From the NCBI GenBank assembly GCA_003557485.1, contig PWOI01000162.1:1-16104 (forward strand): DNA of 16,104 bases, given 5' to 3'. Under the pieces are notes generated by a model. It worked only from the letters and a program-made list of their open reading frames with translations. It was not told the origin of the DNA and ran no database searches. The position numbers and the translations under genes are program-made. Position 1 is the first letter of the stretch. Each line of letters starts with the position of its first letter. Positions 6,047 through 13,724 of the stretch are shown in pieces. The DNA comes from Elusimicrobiota bacterium (lineage in GTDB: Bacteria; CG03; SLGR01; PWQF01).

Positions 6047-6994
6047 ATGGTTTTCACAAGGACAGAATATCCCGTTTTCAGCTGGTCCTCGTCCAGAAAA
6101 GGAACTTTTGACGAGTGCAGGAGAAAATATTATTACAACTATTACCTGGCCCATAACGGATGGGAGGACGGAGCGGATGAAGAGGCGCGCCTGGCTTACA
6201 AACTTAAAAAATTGACAGGCATTCATCTTCTTCTCGGAAGTGCCGTTCACGAGGTCGCGGACTATGCGGCAAAGATAGTTAAATCCGAAAACCGCCTTCC
6301 TTCCGAGGATACAATGATAGAGAAGGTCCGGTTTCTTTTAAACAGCGCATGGAAGGAATCACAGCAGCCGGACCTTTGGGAACAGAACCCGAACAGGTAT
6401 CTTATTCTGCACAGTTTTTATTATGGAGACGGTCTTTCCCGGGATGTTGTTGATAAAATAAAGAACAAACTTTACGCTGCCGTGCCCAACATACTTAAAT
6501 CTAAAACCTTTAAGGAAATACTCTCCTGCGGGGGAGATAGCATAAAATTGCATGAAAGTATGGATACTTTCAGCCTTTTCGATGTGGATATATATGCTGT
6601 TCCAGACCTTGTCTATAAAAATAGTTCGGGAAAGTGGGTTGTTGCTGACTGGAAGACAGGAAAAGAGCACGACTCTCATCCCAGCCAGATACATGTTTAC
6701 TGCCTCTATCTTGCCGATAAATACGGAGTTGCGGCAGAGGAAATGACCGGCCGCGTAGAATACCTTCTTACAGGTGTAACCAGAGAAGTTGAAGTTACCG
6801 GAGATTCACTCGATACTGCGGTTCAGGAAATAAAAGAGAGTATAGAAAAAATGAAAAAAGAGTTGAAGGACTCCGAGCAGAATATTCCATTGGCGAAGGA
6901 AAAATACCCTCTGGCCAGGCACAGGCATTTCTGCAGGTACTGTAATTTTTATCAGTTATGCAGGGAAGAACTTCAGGAGGAAAATATAATATGA
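6047..6994 (+). CDS. stand-alone PD-(D/E)XK nuclease with Fe-S-type cysteines (RecB/AddB/Cas4-like)
   Basis: A 315-residue protein with the RecB-type nuclease core. Motifs in order: GSAVHE with His68; PDLV with Asp187; ADWKTG with Asp201 and Lys203; and the QxxxY motif as Gln214/Tyr218. Four cysteines, Cys24 near the N-terminus and Cys296, Cys299, Cys305 (C-x2-C-x5-C) at the C-terminus, have the layout of the 4Fe-4S clasp in AddB and Cas4. It probably cuts or trims single-stranded DNA ends. It is not part of an AddAB/RecB helicase polypeptide, and no cas genes or repeats are nearby, so a Cas4 role in adaptation is unlikely. The ATG at 6047 follows AGGAGA. Its TGA overlaps the phoH ATG (ATGA), implying coupled translation. 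The biological role is unknown. Confidence 0.85.
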   Translation: MVFTRTEYPVFSWSSSRKGTFDECRRKYYYNYYLAHNGWEDGADEEARLAYKLKKLTGIHLLLGSAVHEVADYAAKIVKSENRLPSEDTMIEKVRFLLNSAWKESQQPDLWEQNPNRYLILHSFYYGDGLSRDVVDKIKNKLYAAVPNILKSKTFKEILSCGGDSIKLHESMDTFSLFDVDIYAVPDLVYKNSSGKWVVADWKTGKEHDSHPSQIHVYCLYLADKYGVAAEEMTGRVEYLLTGVTREVEVTGDSLDTAVQEIKESIEKMKKELKDSEQNIPLAKEKYPLARHRHFCRYCNFYQLCREELQEENII

Positions 6995-8340
6995 GCAGTT
7001 CGCGAAAGACCTTTGTTCTTGACACAAACGTTCTGATTCACGACCCGGACAGTATATATAATTTCGAAGATAATATAGTGGTTCTTCCTCTTAGAGTAAT
7101 AGAGGAGTTGGATAACCTTAAAAGGGCTCCTGATGAACGCGGAAGAAATGCACGCAAGATATCAAGAAGCCTTGACTCGCTGCGCTCAACAGGAAAACTT
7201 TCAGAAGGGATAGCTACGGAGGCAGGCGGGATTATAAAAGTTGAAACTCAGATTAGGGCCAATGTTCCTGGATTGCTTGTCAGAAAGTCCGATAATGAAA
7301 TTCTATCTGTAGCCCTGGGGCTTAAAGAAAACGGTTCGCGGGTAATATTTATATCCAAGGATATAAATATGAGGGTTAAGGCGGAAGTTCTCGGGCTTGA
7401 GGTTCAGGATTTTGAAAAATCAAAGGTTTCGTTTGAGGAGCTTTATAGCGGATGGCGCACGATAGAAATTGACGATAACCTTGTGGATGAATTCCGGTCC
7501 CAGGGAAAGATGCCAGCGCTCCAAGGAGAGGAGCTGTTGCCTAACGAATTTATACTTGTTAAATCATCTTCAAACCCTGATAAAACAGCCACCGGCCGGT
7601 ATGACAGCAGTCAGCAGGTTATAGTTAAGCTGAAATATGCCGACAGCAGGATATGGGGAATAAAAGCTCTGAATGAACAGCAGAAATTTGCTTTCGAAGC
7701 GCTTCTAAGGCCGGAGATAAACCTGGTAAGCCTTGTTGGTATGGCCGGTACAGGCAAGACTCTCATAGCTCTTGCCGCAGGGCTGAACCAGACTTTTGAT
7801 ACCAGGGATTACCGCCGGCTTCTTATTACACGTCCCGTTATTCCTCTTGGTAAGGATATAGGTTACCTTCCCGGAACAAAAGAGGAAAAGCTTTTTAACT
7901 GGATGGGGGCGTTTTATGACAACCTTGAGTTTCTGGCTGATGTCAGCGGAAGAACTCCGGCTGTAGGAAAATCTAAGAAAAATAAAAGCGAGTTTAATGT
8001 TCCCGATGTTGTTGATGAGCTTTTTGAAACGGGGAAACTGCAGGTTGAAGCTCTTGCATATATGAGAGGCAGAAGTATACCCGGACAGTATATGATAGTA
8101 GACGAAGCCCAGAACCTGACTCCGCTTGAAGTTAAGACAATCGTCTCCAGAGCAGGCAGCGACACTAAGGTTGTTCTTACCGGAGACCCGTATCAGATTG
8201 ACAGCCCCTACCTGGATTCTTCGTCAAATGGTCTTACATACCTGGCGGAGAGGCTTAAAGGCAGGGAGATTTTTTCCCATATTACTCTTACAAGCGGGGA
8301 AAGAAGCCCCCTTGCGGCCCTTGCCGCGGAACTTCTTTAA
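6991..8340 (+). CDS. PhoH family ATPase with N-terminal PIN domain
   Basis: A 449-residue two-domain protein. Residues 6-140 form a PIN nuclease domain: TFVLDTNVLIHDP (Asp11, Asn13), Glu39 in VIEELD, Asp101 in SDNEI and Asp124 in SKDINM are the expected acidic set. Residues 228-449 form the PhoH NTPase: Walker A GMAGTGKT at 250-257, Walker B MIVDEAQN at 368-375, and TGDPYQID at 397-404, as in superfamily 1-like helicase cores. PIN-PhoH proteins (PhoH2, YlaK-like) have been shown in mycobacteria to unwind and cleave RNA, so an RNA-processing role is likely. An in-frame ATG at 6958 exists, but the ATG at 6991 has AGGAGG ten bases upstream and overlaps the preceding stop by the ATGA arrangement. 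No strong terminator follows. Confidence 0.93.
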   Translation: MSSSRKTFVLDTNVLIHDPDSIYNFEDNIVVLPLRVIEELDNLKRAPDERGRNARKISRSLDSLRSTGKLSEGIATEAGGIIKVETQIRANVPGLLVRKSDNEILSVALGLKENGSRVIFISKDINMRVKAEVLGLEVQDFEKSKVSFEELYSGWRTIEIDDNLVDEFRSQGKMPALQGEELLPNEFILVKSSSNPDKTATGRYDSSQQVIVKLKYADSRIWGIKALNEQQKFAFEALLRPEINLVSLVGMAGTGKTLIALAAGLNQTFDTRDYRRLLITRPVIPLGKDIGYLPGTKEEKLFNWMGAFYDNLEFLADVSGRTPAVGKSKKNKSEFNVPDVVDELFETGKLQVEALAYMRGRSIPGQYMIVDEAQNLTPLEVKTIVSRAGSDTKVVLTGDPYQIDSPYLDSSSNGLTYLAERLKGREIFSHITLTSGERSPLAALAAELL

Positions 8341-8361
8341 CGGTATCGCGCAGCCTTTTTT

Positions 8362-8389
8362 TTGACAATACGGACATTTTTTTTATAAA
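8362..8389 (+). promoter_or_regulatory. sigma-70 promoter for the PPC protein-rplU-rpmA unit
   Basis: A perfect TTGACA (8362-8367), a 16-base spacer and TATAAA (8384-8389) make the best promoter match in the window. Transcription would start near 8396. The T-run of the preceding phoH tail runs into the -35 box. Confidence 0.72.
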
Positions 8390-8430
8390 CTATATGTTAA
8401 TCTAATTTAATCAGTGAAATTGATAATTAA

Positions 8431-8850
8431 ATGGAAAGTAAAGTAAAAGATAATATACTGGCTGTCAGAATGTATGCTGGTGAAGACTTTCTTGAAGGGC
8501 TCTCCGAAGCTTTTAAGGCCTCTTCAAAGAATACCGGTATTGTTATGAGCGCAGCCGGTATGCTTAAAGAGGTAAAAATAGGTTATTTTATGGGGGGAGG
8601 AGAGTACCGGGAAAATATTTTAAATCTTCCCCGGGAAATAGTCTCTCTCACGGGAAACCTTGTAAACAGTAAAGACGGTTTTTTTACTCATTTGCATGTT
8701 TCCCTTGCAGATGACGACGGTAAAGTCGCAGGGGGCCATCTTCAGAGAGCTGTTGTACACGGGACAGGAGAAATTTTTATCTATCTTTTGGATATGGATA
8801 TAACAAGAAAAATGGAGGAAGAAACAAAACTAAAAGGGTTGAAATTATGA
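8431..8850 (+). CDS. PPC (DUF296) domain protein
   Basis: A 139-residue single-domain protein of the PPC/DUF296 family, which in plants accompanies AT-hook motifs and in bacteria occurs alone, forms trimers and often binds a metal. Signatures: IVMSAAGMLKEVKIGYF near 38-53, THLHVSLADDDGKVAGGHL at 86-104 with the likely metal ligands His87, His89 and His103, and VVHGTGEIFIYLL near 108-120. The bacterial function is not established, so no DNA-binding role should be assumed. It begins the unit with the ribosomal genes and its TGA overlaps the rplU ATG (ATGA). The ATG at 8431 lacks a clear Shine-Dalgarno site; the leader is about 35 bases. Confidence 0.88.
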   Translation: MESKVKDNILAVRMYAGEDFLEGLSEAFKASSKNTGIVMSAAGMLKEVKIGYFMGGGEYRENILNLPREIVSLTGNLVNSKDGFFTHLHVSLADDDGKVAGGHLQRAVVHGTGEIFIYLLDMDITRKMEEETKLKGLKL

Positions 8851-9158
8851 AATACGCAGTAGTAGAAAACGGAAGAAATCAGGAAATGGTTAAGGAAGGT
8901 GAAACTGTTCTTGTTGACGGACATAACCTCGAAACTGGAAAAAAGTATGTTTTTGACAAAGTGCTTCTTATCTGTGACGGTGAAGAAGTAAAAACCGGAA
9001 CCCCTTATGTAAAGGGCTCCAGTGTCAGCGGCAAAGTTGCCGGGGAAGTCAAAGGCCCGAAAGTCATTAACTTCAAAAAGAAGCGCCGCAAAGGTTACAA
9101 GAGAAAAGTAGGGCACAGACAGCAGTTTACCGAAGTACTGATAGAAAAAATAAAATAA
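8847..9158 (+). CDS. rplU: 50S ribosomal protein bL21
   Basis: Ribosomal protein of the large subunit that binds 23S rRNA near L20. The 103-residue length is normal. The start MKYAVVENGRNQEMVKEGE matches the family's first strand and turn, and the C-terminal basic motif FKKKRRKGYKRKVGHRQQFTEV at 73-94 is the family signature. Translation is probably coupled to the upstream PPC gene through the ATGA overlap, with rpmA following after 15 bases. Confidence 0.96.
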   Translation: MKYAVVENGRNQEMVKEGETVLVDGHNLETGKKYVFDKVLLICDGEEVKTGTPYVKGSSVSGKVAGEVKGPKVINFKKKRRKGYKRKVGHRQQFTEVLIEKIK

Positions 9159-9173
9159 CGGGAGACAGTAAAA

Positions 9174-9425
9174 ATGGCACATAAAAAAGGAAAAGGTTCG
9201 GTACAGAATAAGAGGGACAGCGCCGGCCGCCGGCTGGGGATAAAACTCTTCGGGGGTCAAGAAACCGTTGCCGGTAATATAATAGTCCGCCAGCGCGGCA
9301 CAAAATACCACCCCGGTGAAAATGTGGGGCAGGGTAGAGACCACACTCTCTTCGCAAAAGCGGACGGAAAGATTCAATTTCGCCAGACAAGAGGCAAAAA
9401 ATATATTGATGTTGTTCCCGCCTGA
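9174..9425 (+). CDS. rpmA: 50S ribosomal protein bL27
   Basis: Large-subunit protein whose N-terminal tail reaches the peptidyl-transferase centre. Residues 1-29 (MAHKKGKGS then [16 protein letters not shown]) carry the conserved basic tail, and [24 protein letters not shown] is the core motif. At 83 residues the length is typical. It begins directly with MAHKKG, so the N-terminal extension cleaved by Prp in Firmicutes is absent. A GGAG-like element (CGGGAGA) precedes the ATG. It is the last gene before the hairpin at 9447-9484. Confidence 0.96.
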   Translation: MAHKKGKGSVQNKRDSAGRRLGIKLFGGQETVAGNIIVRQRGTKYHPGENVGQGRDHTLFAKADGKIQFRQTRGKKYIDVVPA

Positions 9426-9446
9426 AAAGGGCTTTAGGGAGATATA

Positions 9447-9490
9447 AAAAGAATGGGCCGGCCGGGGGCTGTGTCCATTCTTTTGTTTTT
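9447..9490 (+). terminator. intrinsic terminator after rpmA, abutting proB
   Basis: AAAAGAATGG (9447-9456) pairs with CCATTCTTTT (9475-9484); the 18-base loop is GC-rich and can form inner GCC/GGC pairs. A T-rich tract continues to 9490, only two bases before the proB ATG. The A-rich left arm and T-rich right arm could also work on the opposite strand. Confidence 0.75.
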
Positions 9491-9492
9491 AT

Positions 9493-10584
9493 ATGACAGA
9501 ATCAATAGTCGTAATTAAGCTGGGTACAAATGTTCTTACAGACGGCCGCGGACGCCTGGATACGGAAAATATAATACGCCTGGCAAAAGAGAGTGGAAGT
9601 TTTTTCGGGACCGGACGCAAAGTTATAATTGTCTCTTCCGGAGCAATAGGGGCCGGCTGTGGAACTATGGACTGCAGTCCGGATAACCTTTCAATAAGCG
9701 AAAAACAGGCAATGGCCAGCATAGGCCAGCCAGACCTTATGGACGCTTACCGCCAGGCTTTTGGCCTTGCCGGCAAAAAAGTAGGGCAGATTCTTCTCTC
9801 TTCATCCGACCTTACGGCAAGAAAAAGCTACCTTAATGTAAGAAACACTATTTTTACCCTTCTTGATATGGGAGTTGACCCCGTTGTTAATGAAAACGAT
9901 TCTGTTACTGTTGACGAAATAAAAGTCGGAGATAATGACCGCCTGTCAGCTGTTGTCGCATCAAAAATGGGTGCTGATATGCTGGTAATCCTGACCGATG
10001 TTGACGGTTTTATGGATGAAAACAGAAAAGTAATGAAAGAGATAGAGGCAATTGACGGAACAATAGAATCCCTTGCCGGAAAGAGAGGTTCCAGCTATGC
10101 TGTCGGCGGGATGATTACTAAACTTGAAGCAGTAAAGATGTTCTCCAGGCTTTGCGGGGGCTCTACATATATTGCAAACGGCCGCAAAAGGGGAGTGCTT
10201 GAAGAAATCGCCGCCGGCTCAAATCCGGGAACTGTATTTAAATCAGCCTGCAGGGGGTTAAACCACAGAAAAAGATGGATAGCCCACGGGCTTAAGCCTA
10301 AAGGAACACTCATTCTTGACGGCGGGGCGGTAGATGCCGTAAGAAAAAATAATGCTTCACTTCTTCCTGTAGGAATAAAAGAAATTGGAGGCAATTTTAA
10401 CGAGGGGGATCCGGTCAACTGTCTGGATTCTTCAGGCGAAATCGTGGCAAGAGGGCTTGTAAATTATTCCTCTTCCGCGTTGGAGAGGATAAAGGGGCTT
10501 AATACTTCGGACATAGAGGGAGTTCTAGGAGTAAAAAGTTACGACGAAGCAATACACAAGGATAATCTGGTACTTGAAGAGTAA
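9493..10584 (+). CDS. proB: glutamate 5-kinase ProB
   Basis: First enzyme of proline synthesis: phosphorylates glutamate with ATP to gamma-glutamyl phosphate. The amino-acid kinase domain (about 1-255) shows IKLGTNVLT at 8-16, SSGAIGAG at 48-55, VVNENDSV at 131-138, GDNDRLSA at 146-153 and GGMITKLEA at 205-213. A C-terminal PUA domain (about 270-350, starting KGTLILDGGAV) is present, as in the long form of the enzyme; proline feedback usually acts on the kinase domain. At 363 residues the length is normal. No Shine-Dalgarno sequence is visible, and the ATG follows a terminator T-tract by two bases, so how it is expressed is unclear. proA follows after 14 bases. Confidence 0.95.
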   Translation: MTESIVVIKLGTNVLTDGRGRLDTENIIRLAKESGSFFGTGRKVIIVSSGAIGAGCGTMDCSPDNLSISEKQAMASIGQPDLMDAYRQAFGLAGKKVGQILLSSSDLTARKSYLNVRNTIFTLLDMGVDPVVNENDSVTVDEIKVGDNDRLSAVVASKMGADMLVILTDVDGFMDENRKVMKEIEAIDGTIESLAGKRGSSYAVGGMITKLEAVKMFSRLCGGSTYIANGRKRGVLEEIAAGSNPGTVFKSACRGLNHRKRWIAHGLKPKGTLILDGGAVDAVRKNNASLLPVGIKEIGGNFNEGDPVNCLDSSGEIVARGLVNYSSSALERIKGLNTSDIEGVLGVKSYDEAIHKDNLVLEE

Positions 10585-10598
10585 CCGGAGGGAAATAT

Positions 10599-11873
10599 AT
10601 GAACGAGAAAAATACGGAAAAAGATAAAAAAGAGAAAATATTCAACATTGCTGTTAAGGCGGTCAAGGCAAGCAGGAAATTAAGGGAGTCCGGTACTGAT
10701 GAGAAAAGAAAAGCACTTAATGCAATTGCCGATCTGCTGGATAAAAAAGCTGATGATATTAAATTCAGAAACGAGATAGATGTTGAGGCAGCGAGAGAGG
10801 ATGGACTCGGCAAAGCTCTTATAGACCGTCTGATACTTGATGAAAACAGAATCAAATCAATGACCGATGGTATAAGAGAGGTGGCTTCACTTGAAGATCC
10901 CGTGGGAAGAGTTCTGGAAAAAAATACTCTTCCTTCCGGACTTGAGATTATAAAGAAAAGCGTTCCTCTGGGAGTTATAGCGATGATATATGAGTCAAGG
11001 CCCAACGTCACTGCCGATTCTGCGGCGCTCTGTCTTATGTCGTCCAATGCCGTTATACTGCGCGGGGGATCGGAATCTCTCAACAGCAATCTTGCTATAG
11101 GCCATTATATAAGAGAAGCGCTCCAGGATACGGATATTCATCCTGATTCGGTACAGATTTTTGATGATACAGATAGGGAACTTGTGAAATATCTTGTTAC
11201 GATGAAAGGACTTATCGATGTTGTAATACCGCGCGGTAGCGAAGAAATGATAAACCATATATCCGCACAGAGCACAATACCCGTCATAGGCCATGGAAAG
11301 GGGCTGTGCCACATATATATTGATGAATCGGCTGATAAGGATATGGCTGTAAATATAGTACACAATGCAAAGGTGCAGCGGCCCGGTGTCTGCAATGCCG
11401 TTGAAACGCTTCTGGTTCACTCATCCTGCGCCGGGGATATACTTCCTGCTGTCTGCGAAAAACTTGCCGCTTCGGGAGTGGAACTCAGGGGAGATGAAAG
11501 GTCCGCCGCTCTATATTCTATGAATGGTGCTTCCAAGGAGGACTGGTCTACAGAATATCTAGATCTGATACTCTCTATAAAAGTAGTGGATTCGATCCAG
11601 GAAGCTGTTGAACATATTGAGAGATACGGATCCCGGCATAGCGACGCCATTATCACCTCAGATAATGCTGCAAGAGATAAGTTTTTTGCAGCTGTTGATT
11701 CGTCCTGCGTTTATCACAATGCTTCGACACGTTTTACTGACGGAGGACAGATGGGCCTGGGTGCGGAGATAGGAATTTCCAATCAGAAACTCCACGCCCG
11801 CGGGCCGATGGGCCTTAAGGAACTTACAACTTACAAGTATCTTCTAAGCGGTAACGGGCTGGTAAGGCCGTAA
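10599..11873 (+). CDS. proA: gamma-glutamyl phosphate reductase ProA
   Basis: Second proline-pathway enzyme: NADPH reduces the unstable gamma-glutamyl phosphate made by ProB to glutamate-5-semialdehyde. It is an aldehyde-dehydrogenase superfamily member of 424 residues, close to the usual 415-420; the extra residues are a charged N-terminal tail (MNEKNTEKDKKEK). Visible motifs: YESRPNVTADSAALCLMSSN (131-150), LRGGSE (154-159), PRGSEEMI (211-218) and RPGVCNAVET with catalytic Cys265. The end contains DGGQMGLGAEIGISNQKLHARGPMGLKEL, normal for the family. GGAGGG nine bases before the ATG is a good ribosome-binding site. Its pairing with proB supports channelling of the unstable intermediate. Confidence 0.97.
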   Translation: MNEKNTEKDKKEKIFNIAVKAVKASRKLRESGTDEKRKALNAIADLLDKKADDIKFRNEIDVEAAREDGLGKALIDRLILDENRIKSMTDGIREVASLEDPVGRVLEKNTLPSGLEIIKKSVPLGVIAMIYESRPNVTADSAALCLMSSNAVILRGGSESLNSNLAIGHYIREALQDTDIHPDSVQIFDDTDRELVKYLVTMKGLIDVVIPRGSEEMINHISAQSTIPVIGHGKGLCHIYIDESADKDMAVNIVHNAKVQRPGVCNAVETLLVHSSCAGDILPAVCEKLAASGVELRGDERSAALYSMNGASKEDWSTEYLDLILSIKVVDSIQEAVEHIERYGSRHSDAIITSDNAARDKFFAAVDSSCVYHNASTRFTDGGQMGLGAEIGISNQKLHARGPMGLKELTTYKYLLSGNGLVRP

Positions 11874-11886
11874 TAATCAGCTTCGT

Positions 11887-12453
11887 ATGAGCTATATCCT
11901 TTTTGGCGGTTTATTTGACCCTCCCCACAAAGGCCATATGGAAATAGCCGCTGCAGCCCTGAAGGAAATTAATCCGGAAGTTATATACTGGATTCCGTCG
12001 CGGTTTCCTCCTCACAGGCAGCAAGGAATTCTTTCGGGAGATAAAAGATTTGAGATTTTAAAGAGGTGGCTCTCTTCTGTTGAAAGGATGCAGGTAAGCG
12101 ACATTGAACTTAAACCGGAGCATTCCGGGTATACTGTTGAGACTGTGGAAATATTTAAAAAAGAAAAAGCAGACAATGACTGTTATCTTCTCATAGGTTC
12201 TGACGAGGCAGAAAACTTTACACTTTGGAAAGACTGGAAAAAGATTTTAGATATGGTCTCGCTTCTTGTGGGCAGGCGCCGCGAGAAAATAAATATCCCC
12301 TCTGAGGTCAATGCAAGAGTTCTGGATAACAAAATAGTAGAGATATCTTCTACCACTCTCAGGGAAAAACTGGCAAACGGCGAAAACACGGAGGGTGAGC
12401 TTTCACCCGAAGTTATAAAAATTATAGACGAAAACGGCTTTTACAGGATATGA
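11887..12453 (+). CDS. nadD: nicotinate-nucleotide adenylyltransferase NadD
   Basis: Transfers AMP from ATP to nicotinic acid mononucleotide, giving NaAD, the substrate of NadE encoded at 5128-5889. The nucleotidyltransferase fold is shown by GGLFDPPHKGHM at residues 7-18 (with the HxGH motif), IPSRFPPHR at 36-44, LLIGSDEAENF near 101-111 and ISSTTLRE at 153-160. At 188 residues it is typical. It starts 13 bases after proA with no clear Shine-Dalgarno site, so it is likely translated by coupling to the upstream gene. Its TGA overlaps the next ATG (ATGA). nadD followed by an LCP gene and rsfS is a common order. Confidence 0.95.
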   Translation: MSYILFGGLFDPPHKGHMEIAAAALKEINPEVIYWIPSRFPPHRQQGILSGDKRFEILKRWLSSVERMQVSDIELKPEHSGYTVETVEIFKKEKADNDCYLLIGSDEAENFTLWKDWKKILDMVSLLVGRRREKINIPSEVNARVLDNKIVEISSTTLREKLANGENTEGELSPEVIKIIDENGFYRI

Positions 12454-13709
12454 AAAACAGTCCCGGAAAATTAAGTATATTCAGTGTTCCTGCCTTTCTT
12501 ATATTCTTAGGACTATGTTATATAGCCCTGACAGCTTTCAGTCCTGTAAAAAGGCAGGTGATATCGGGGGACAGAATAAATATAGTGCTGCTTGGAGTAA
12601 GTGATTTCGACTATGCGCGTATAGCAGAGGTAATTAAACTTGTCAGCTACGAACCCAGAACAGGTTTTCTTGATGTTGTTTCTATACCGAGGGATACCCG
12701 GATCTCAGTGCCTTCAGCGGTTTCCTGGCGCGGCTTTCAGAAACTTAACGAAGTTTACTCAAGGCTGGGGCGCACCAGTAGCAGCAAGAAGCAGCACATA
12801 GAAGAGTTCAATAAGGTGCTGGAAAATCTTTTGAATGACCGCATCAGTATCGACCACTATTTTGTTGTTGATTACAGGGCATTTACCGATTTTGTTGACG
12901 CTATAGACGGAGTCAGGATAGAAGTTAATTCACCTAAATATTATGTTGACAGAGCTCAGGACCTTTATATAGATATATCAACCGGAATTCATATTATGGA
13001 GGGAGAAGAAGCGCTTAAATATGTACGCTACAGAGACCGTATTAGGGGGGATATAGGGCGCCAGGTCCGGCAGCATAAATTTCTCCATTCGGTTTTTGAT
13101 AAGTTTAAATCTCCGGAAATTATTACTAAAATCCCTTCTGTAATAAAGGCCGTTCTTGAAAATGTTGAGACTGACTTGAAATTTCAGGACATTGCGGCGA
13201 TTGCTGATGAGATCCGCAGCTTTAAGCTTGAAAATTTCAGGGTCCAGCAGGTTCCGGGAGAACCCGATATGCGCTGGGGAATCAGTTACTGGGAAATAGA
13301 CAGGAGGGGACTTGATGAGATTGTTGAAGTTGTTATTAATTCACAGGAGATCAACCTTCCTATTCCTGCAGCTGACAGGAGGCGTCGGCTTTCCCGTGTC
13401 ATCACCGCCGAGGTGTGGAATGCTTCGGGCAGAGTCGGCATTGCCCGTGACACAACCCGTTATCTCAGGGAAAGAAATGTTGATGTGGTGCGTTATGGCA
13501 ATTACGGGGTAAGAAGAACCCATACGCAGATAATTTCGAGAAGGGGAGACCGCAGCGCCGAGCAGGGTGCGCGTGAAGTGGGAGCGATGCTCGGTTGCCG
13601 TAATATATCTACGGATATCGATACCAGCAGAATGGTTGATATAAATGTGGTTATAGGGGAGGATTTTAATCCTCCCTGGGGTTCGGATGAGTTTAGTGCT
13701 ATAAGATAA
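12450..13709 (+). CDS. LytR-CpsA-Psr (LCP) family protein with LytR C-terminal domain
   Basis: A membrane-anchored, outward-facing protein of 419 residues. Residues 8-30 form the single N-terminal helix. The LCP catalytic domain (about 43-225) shows INIVLLGV, the arginine-bearing SIPRDTR (78-84), FVVDYRAF (138-145), and KYVRYRDR with GDIGRQVRQ (190-208). A LytR_C domain (about 331-413) begins with ITAEVWNASG and ends with INVVIGEDF. LCP enzymes move glycans from undecaprenyl-phosphate onto peptidoglycan or other acceptors in Gram-positives and some other bacteria; the acceptor here is unknown. Some key helices between 49 and 75 lack the canonical DxR wording of the best-known LCP proteins (here GVSDFDYAR). 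It follows nadD by an ATGA overlap. Confidence 0.87.
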   Translation: MKNSPGKLSIFSVPAFLIFLGLCYIALTAFSPVKRQVISGDRINIVLLGVSDFDYARIAEVIKLVSYEPRTGFLDVVSIPRDTRISVPSAVSWRGFQKLNEVYSRLGRTSSSKKQHIEEFNKVLENLLNDRISIDHYFVVDYRAFTDFVDAIDGVRIEVNSPKYYVDRAQDLYIDISTGIHIMEGEEALKYVRYRDRIRGDIGRQVRQHKFLHSVFDKFKSPEIITKIPSVIKAVLENVETDLKFQDIAAIADEIRSFKLENFRVQQVPGEPDMRWGISYWEIDRRGLDEIVEVVINSQEINLPIPAADRRRRLSRVITAEVWNASGRVGIARDTTRYLRERNVDVVRYGNYGVRRTHTQIISRRGDRSAEQGAREVGAMLGCRNISTDIDTSRMVDINVVIGEDFNPPWGSDEFSAIR

Positions 13710-13724
13710 GGTGTTTTTTACTTG

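Noticed and set aside
6047-6994. Cas4 of a CRISPR system
   Set aside because: The fold and cysteines are Cas4-like, but there are no direct repeats, cas1/cas2 or other cas genes in the window, and the protein is longer than typical Cas4.
8320-8363. Intrinsic terminator after phoH
   Set aside because: A run of eight T residues is present at 8356-8363, but only a four-pair CGCG stem with a long loop precedes it; too weak to call.
8781-9377. 198-codon minus-strand frame opposite rplU and rpmA
   Set aside because: It lies wholly over ribosomal protein genes and the end of the PPC gene; Phe/Tyr-rich translation is the usual shadow of Lys/Glu-rich coding sequence.
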